Assembly (NCBI GenBank): GCA_013399305.1
Contig: VXAI01000136.1
Span: forward strand, 62,001-126,000
Direction: 5' to 3'
DNA length: 64,000 nucleotides
DNA from: Rostratula benghalensis
Taxonomy: Eukaryota > Chordata > Aves > Charadriiformes > Rostratulidae
In this document: in pieces, positions 59,715-64,000 of the stretch
Layout of the letters: each line of letters starts with the position of its first letter
How positions within the stretch are numbered: the stretch's first letter is position 1
Notes under the pieces: model-generated
Database searches by the model: none
What the model was told of the DNA's origin: nothing
Seen by the model: only the letters and a program-made list of their open reading frames with translations
Position numbers and translations under genes: made by a program

Positions 59715-62019
59715 AAATGACTTCAGCTCATTCTTACCTGAGAGTCCGTATACAAACCTGTTAGCAAAGTTACACTTTTTCTGGTGTCCAATTTGGGAGA
59801 AATCTTGCTGCGTGACAGCTCTGAAATCACACAGCTGCTAAGGAAAGTAATGCACACCAAATGCCTGAGAAAAAGAGTTAATAATGTGAAGTTTTACCAC
59901 TATCATCTGAGATTGGCAAGAATCCACACTGAAGCTTTGATCACAGCAGGGCAGGAGAAGTGTATCCTTGTCAGTTTGATTCCTTTTCAGTTACTAGTGC
60001 TCCAGTCTGGATCTCTTTTTGACAGAGCTAATGAAGAGATTTCTTTATAGCATGATATTTGAGTTCTGCATTGCTTAAAGACCAAAAAAAAAAAAAAAAG
60101 GTAACAAGGTGGAGAGGAGGTGAGGACAAACAGCACCAATTTTGAAGAATATCTAGAAAAGAGACTAATAAATGCTTAGGAAAGGCAGGAAATGTTGCTC
60201 ATGGTGGATGGTAAACAGACAGGAAACTGGGGAGAAAGCAGTTTTGTTGGGAGCAGAGCATGTAGCAAGGTTCAGGGGGCTGGAAATGTGAAATATATCA
60301 CTTCTCTTTCTGTGCATTTGACTCTGTGTCCTATTACAGATACACATTTGCCCTCATGCCTTAGGATGGAGTTTCATTCATTTGAATATTTGTTGATTTT
60401 GCTCCCTGAGTCTCTTCAGTCCATTATTTAAGTGGGCTGTTTTCCTAGCTCCTGTGAAGAACCTAAAGGCAGGTTGGGAGGAAAAGCAGTTGTGCCAGTA
60501 CCACGGCCACTCTTGTTTCACACTCTCTGCAGGTCTGCCTTCAAAGACTTGGTTTTCACACCATACACACACAGAGTGTTTAACTGCAAGCTACCTTGAT
60601 GTTCAGTTCTTTCTTTCAGTTAGCTTATACATCAAATAATGATACTAATTGACCCTGAAGACTTTTGTTCCCAGTTCAACGTTTGTTTGATTTAAATACT
60701 GATTTTCTTGTGAAGAAACATCTCTCTCAAAACTGAGCACTCCTGTTATTTTTCTGCTGAGGAGACTCTTTTGGCGTGCAGTGTCTGTAAGTTTTTCTCC
60801 AGTCAGGCGAGTTTCAAAGTGCATTTTCTTGGTTTCACAATATGAACATCCTGGAGTGCTTATTTCCTGAATCCCTCACTGCACTGACCAGAACATCTGA
60901 AGAGTTGCCCTGTATTGGTTTGTGTCCATCAGCTCTAGTTTTTGTTACAGTTGTCACCCTTCCATTTCTGGTGCTTGTTAGCAGGAAAGTGTAATGGCAA
61001 CAACAAACTTTCATTAATTTACTTTTTCATAAATGCAGTGTATTACTTGTACCAAATCTCTTCGAACAAATGCAGAAACTATGTACAGTTCTTTATCCAA
61101 ATTTAAATTTTTCTTCTTCCCTCAAATTACTGAACCAGAGCAGTACATTTTTTCATTCCTAATCTCAAACAAAGTTTTAAATTAGTGTACTATAGTAAAG
61201 AGTTAAATTTGGTTGCATGTACCTATTTTTCAGACTTTTTTCATTTAGATACTCTAGACCAATGTGCTACTTTGCCATATTTAGGCTTGTAATACGTTTT
61301 CTTGTCATACTGGAGCAGAGATTACTGTCCTGATGTGAGGAACTCATGAGCAGATGATTGTGTAAAGCTTTAAATCTTGTCCTGGGAATTGCTTTTCCTG
61401 TTTGAACAAGCCACTGAGATCCCTCTTCACTCAGAGCAAATCCTGCCCACGTCACACAGAAAACTGCTGGAGAGCAGAGGAGAAGTCTTTGTTCTCTCTA
61501 GCAAAACAAAACCACCACCCCACCCTCCAAAGAAAAACAAAACGGCTAAGCTATGCCCATGGTCTTGTTCCCCATGTCAACTCCCTGTTCTTTTCCTTAA
61601 TTTCTAGTTATTCTGAACAATACATCAGGGTGAGTAGTGCAAACAGGCATTTTCATGCCACCTTACTTACAGCACATTGGCATGTAGAAGCTGTAGTCAG
61701 AAATCCAGAGCTTCACATGCTCAGTGAAACACAGACATTTGACTTGTGTGATCTTTGCTTCAAGGTTGACATTTTGCTGGCAGTCTTCTCCTGGCCCTCT
61801 CAAGTTTTCATGTTGCTCTAGAGCCATCCCTTCAAACTCACTCTGAAGATGGCTAAAAAGATTGTATTAATAACAAAGATGGTGATTTGGTCAGAGTTCC
61901 TGCACAACTGTTGGTCTTCAGTCCACTTTCTTGTTCAACCCATGGGATGTTAAGTCCTTCCTGTTACTGAGGCCAGACAGCTGGTGTCCCCTGTAGGTAG
62001 GGGTCTTGGGCCTTGCACG

Positions 62020-62081
62020 CACATGATTAGCTAATTACTGCTGACTTCTGCACATGATTAGCTAATTACTGCTGACTTCTG
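62020..62081. repeat. 31-base perfect tandem duplication
   Basis: A unit beginning cacatgattagctaattact is present twice head to tail without mismatch, followed by a degenerate partial third copy (catgatgacttct). Each unit contains the perfect palindrome attagctaat. Confidence 0.93.
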
Positions 62082-63446
62082 CATGATGACTTCTCTAAGG
62101 TCTCTTATTTCAACCATGTAGCTCAAATGGTTCTCCAAACCATTCACTATTTTACACTAGAGTTAACTCTGATAGTCTTCTTTCTGACATTCACAGACTA
62201 TGTTTTGCCTCTTCTATTGTCTTCTAGAAAAATTCGAAGATTACTTTTCTCTGCCTCTTTTGGCGTCACCCTTGGTGATTCTTTTTTACCACATCAAACA
62301 AAATCGTGGTTAAATTTCCAGGGATCCTTACTCCTTTCTGACTTAGAGTCTCATTTCTCATTAGCTGTAAAGATTTTGACTCCTACCTTTCCTCAGTCCA
62401 TGAAGAATTAATTGCTTATTACTTTTTTCAAACAAGTTTCTTAATGTCTTCCATATTGTGCTTAGTTTTGTGGATGTTTAATGAAGAGCAATTTGTACCT
62501 CATAGTTTTATTTCACTTACTCTTTGAATATATGATGACAGTAATTATCTGCAGTTAGCCTCTTGATTTATTGATACTAATGCCTGTCACACAAAACTAC
62601 TGCTGTCTCCTTTGTGGTGTACTCCTTCACTTTTTCTGCATCTGCTTACCATTTCATGTTTTATACTGAAATTATAATGCCTTTGGGGCAGGAAATAGTT
62701 TTGCATGTAGCATATCTGATACAATCCAGGTCCTGGTGCAAAGGACTGCACTAATATGAACACTAAAGAGCAGTAATTGGCTGCTGAATTCTTTCTCTTT
62801 TTCTCCTTTTCAGAAATAAGAGACAAGACTGATATTCTTACTACCTCTGTAGTTTGGAGTGTAGGGTTAACTCTCTTCTTCAAAAATAAAGATCTAATAA
62901 TAATAGCACGGCTGTCTTGTCAAAAGTTGCATTTAAGCAACACGCCTTGTATTTCAGTCTGGCTCTGATTTGTACCTACCTGATGCTGGTTGTGGTGTTA
63001 ATCTAGAAAATTTACCAGTCCATGGAGTTATATACAGGTTGATTGTCAAAGATCATGATTCTTTTTAGGACGTGGAGCGATTTGACGCTTACCTTGATGG
63101 TACCTGCAAAGGAAAGTTTTAATTGGGGCAGATGGCCTTGTTTTCTCAGGCTCTGTGGAGTATTTGTCATCTGTGTAACACAGAGGTAAAAATCTCATAT
63201 CAAGATGATTGTCCTGTTACAACTCTTTGCAATGATGGCAACATTGCCATTCCTCCACAGAATGAAAACTGGTGATACAGCATTTTGTCAGTAGAGGGAA
63301 GCTGCCAACTACAGTCTGTGTCAGGCTATACTCAACCAGCCAATTACTAAAACTTTTTAAAAATCTGCATCACCAATATGAAAATTTGCTTGCCACCTTG
63401 CATTTTTTTATTTTAGGCAAAGCAACTCTTGCCTCATATATATGTT

Positions 63447-63907
63447 TAGAGCCACAGAAATGATCAAGGGCCACAAAAATGATCAGGGGGTTGGAGCACC
63501 TCTCTTCTGAGGACAGGCTGAAGGAGCTGGGGTTGTTCAGCCTGGAGAAGAGGAGGCTCTGGGGACACCTCATAACAGCCTCCCAGTACCTGAAGGGGCT
63601 ACAGGGAGGCTGGGGAGGGTCTGTTTACAAAGGCCTGCAGTGACAGGACAAGGGGCAATGGCTTCAAGCTGGAGAAGAGCAGCTTTAGACTGGACATTAG
63701 GAATAGGTTCTTCACTCTGAGGGTGGTGGAACACTGGAAGAGGTTGCCCAGGGAGGTGGTTGAGGCCCCTTCCCTGGAGATCTTCAAGGGGGAGGTTCAA
63801 AGAGGCCCTGGGCAGCCTGGTCTGGTTGGGGGTGTCCCTGCTGGCTGTGGGGGGGTGGGACTGGATGACCTTTGGAGGTCCCATCCTGCCTGGACCATTC
63901 TATGATA
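63447..63907 (+). mobile_element. CR1 LINE 3' fragment (young copy)
   Basis: It matches the copy at 9247-9710 with about eight visible differences over 370 bases before the tail. It covers the end of the reverse-transcriptase frame and the 3' UTR to the terminus tggaccattctatgatatt. The left edge carries a small duplication of a ccacaaaaatgatca-like piece. Confidence 0.94.
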
Positions 63908-64000
63908 TTCAAGTCTCTTATTATTCTGAGACCATTGTTTGCCAGATTGTTTTGTACCTCATTATGGAGATCATGTGGTCAAATTACAGTGCTTTCTCTG

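Larger units (their letters stand above)
55949..64000 (+). other. ZFAT: Last visible ZFAT intron, at least 8.05 kb
   Basis: Donor gtaaga. No acceptor followed by the expected C-terminal sequence was found. It contains a 17-base tandem duplication at 59681-59714, an A tract at 60082-60098, a 31-base tandem duplication at 62020-62081 and a young CR1 at 63447-63907. The open frames here, the longest 139 codons at 61402-61821, show no known domain. Confidence 0.8.

Noticed and set aside
61402..61821. 139-codon plus-strand frame in the last intron
   Set aside because: No domain, no splice context that fits ZFAT, and composition typical of noncoding sequence.
62801..62883. Possible terminal exon after the acceptor-like cttttcag at 62813
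   Set aside because: The sequence following it does not encode the expected ZFAT C-terminal residues in any frame.
1..64000. tRNA, rRNA, CRISPR array or a microRNA of the miR-30 family known near ZFAT in mammals
   Set aside because: No cloverleaf, spaced-repeat pattern or miR-30 seed context was recognised when reading both strands. A dedicated search was not possible.

Overview
This window is vertebrate nuclear DNA, almost certainly avian. It holds many 5'-truncated CR1 LINE fragments, the dominant repeat of bird genomes. The coding sequence sits in small exons with GT-AG introns and aligns with one vertebrate gene.

That gene is ZFAT (zinc finger and AT-hook domain containing), on the plus strand. 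I place thirteen internal coding exons between 2029 and 55948. All have GT-AG borders and compatible phases, and joined they give one open frame of 3,296 bases (1,098 whole codons plus the last two bases of a split first codon). In order they encode an AT-hook, an atypical first finger, a cluster of seven C2H2 fingers, a long acidic Ser/Pro/Glu-rich linker, ten more C2H2 fingers, and part of the conserved C-terminal tail. I do not find the N-terminal exon(s) with the start codon and the extreme N-terminal finger, nor the terminal exon. They should lie left of position 1 and right of position 64000. No other protein-coding gene, tRNA, rRNA or CRISPR was recognised.

Region by region: 1-2028 is upstream intron. 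2029-10826 holds the AT-hook exon, an 8.4 kb intron and the basic-linker exon. 10827-19346 is an 8.5 kb intron with a CR1 that keeps a decayed reverse-transcriptase tail, and a 760-base assembly gap. 19347-22413 is the compact core of the gene (three exons). 22414-45032 has five single- or double-finger exons and the finger-16 exon, spread over large introns. 51226-55948 carries the last finger and the start of the C-terminal tail. 55949-64000 is one intron.

I found no convincing new biological system. The points worth a second look are repeat architecture (a CR1 ending about 45 bases before a splice acceptor, an assembly gap bounded by CR1 ends, a head-to-tail CR1 pair, two nearly identical young CR1 copies), several small perfect inverted or tandem repeats in introns, candidate conserved noncoding sequence, and non-canonical finger geometries in ZFAT. 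Coordinates of splice sites were read directly. Family identification rests on recall of the vertebrate ZFAT protein, not on a search.
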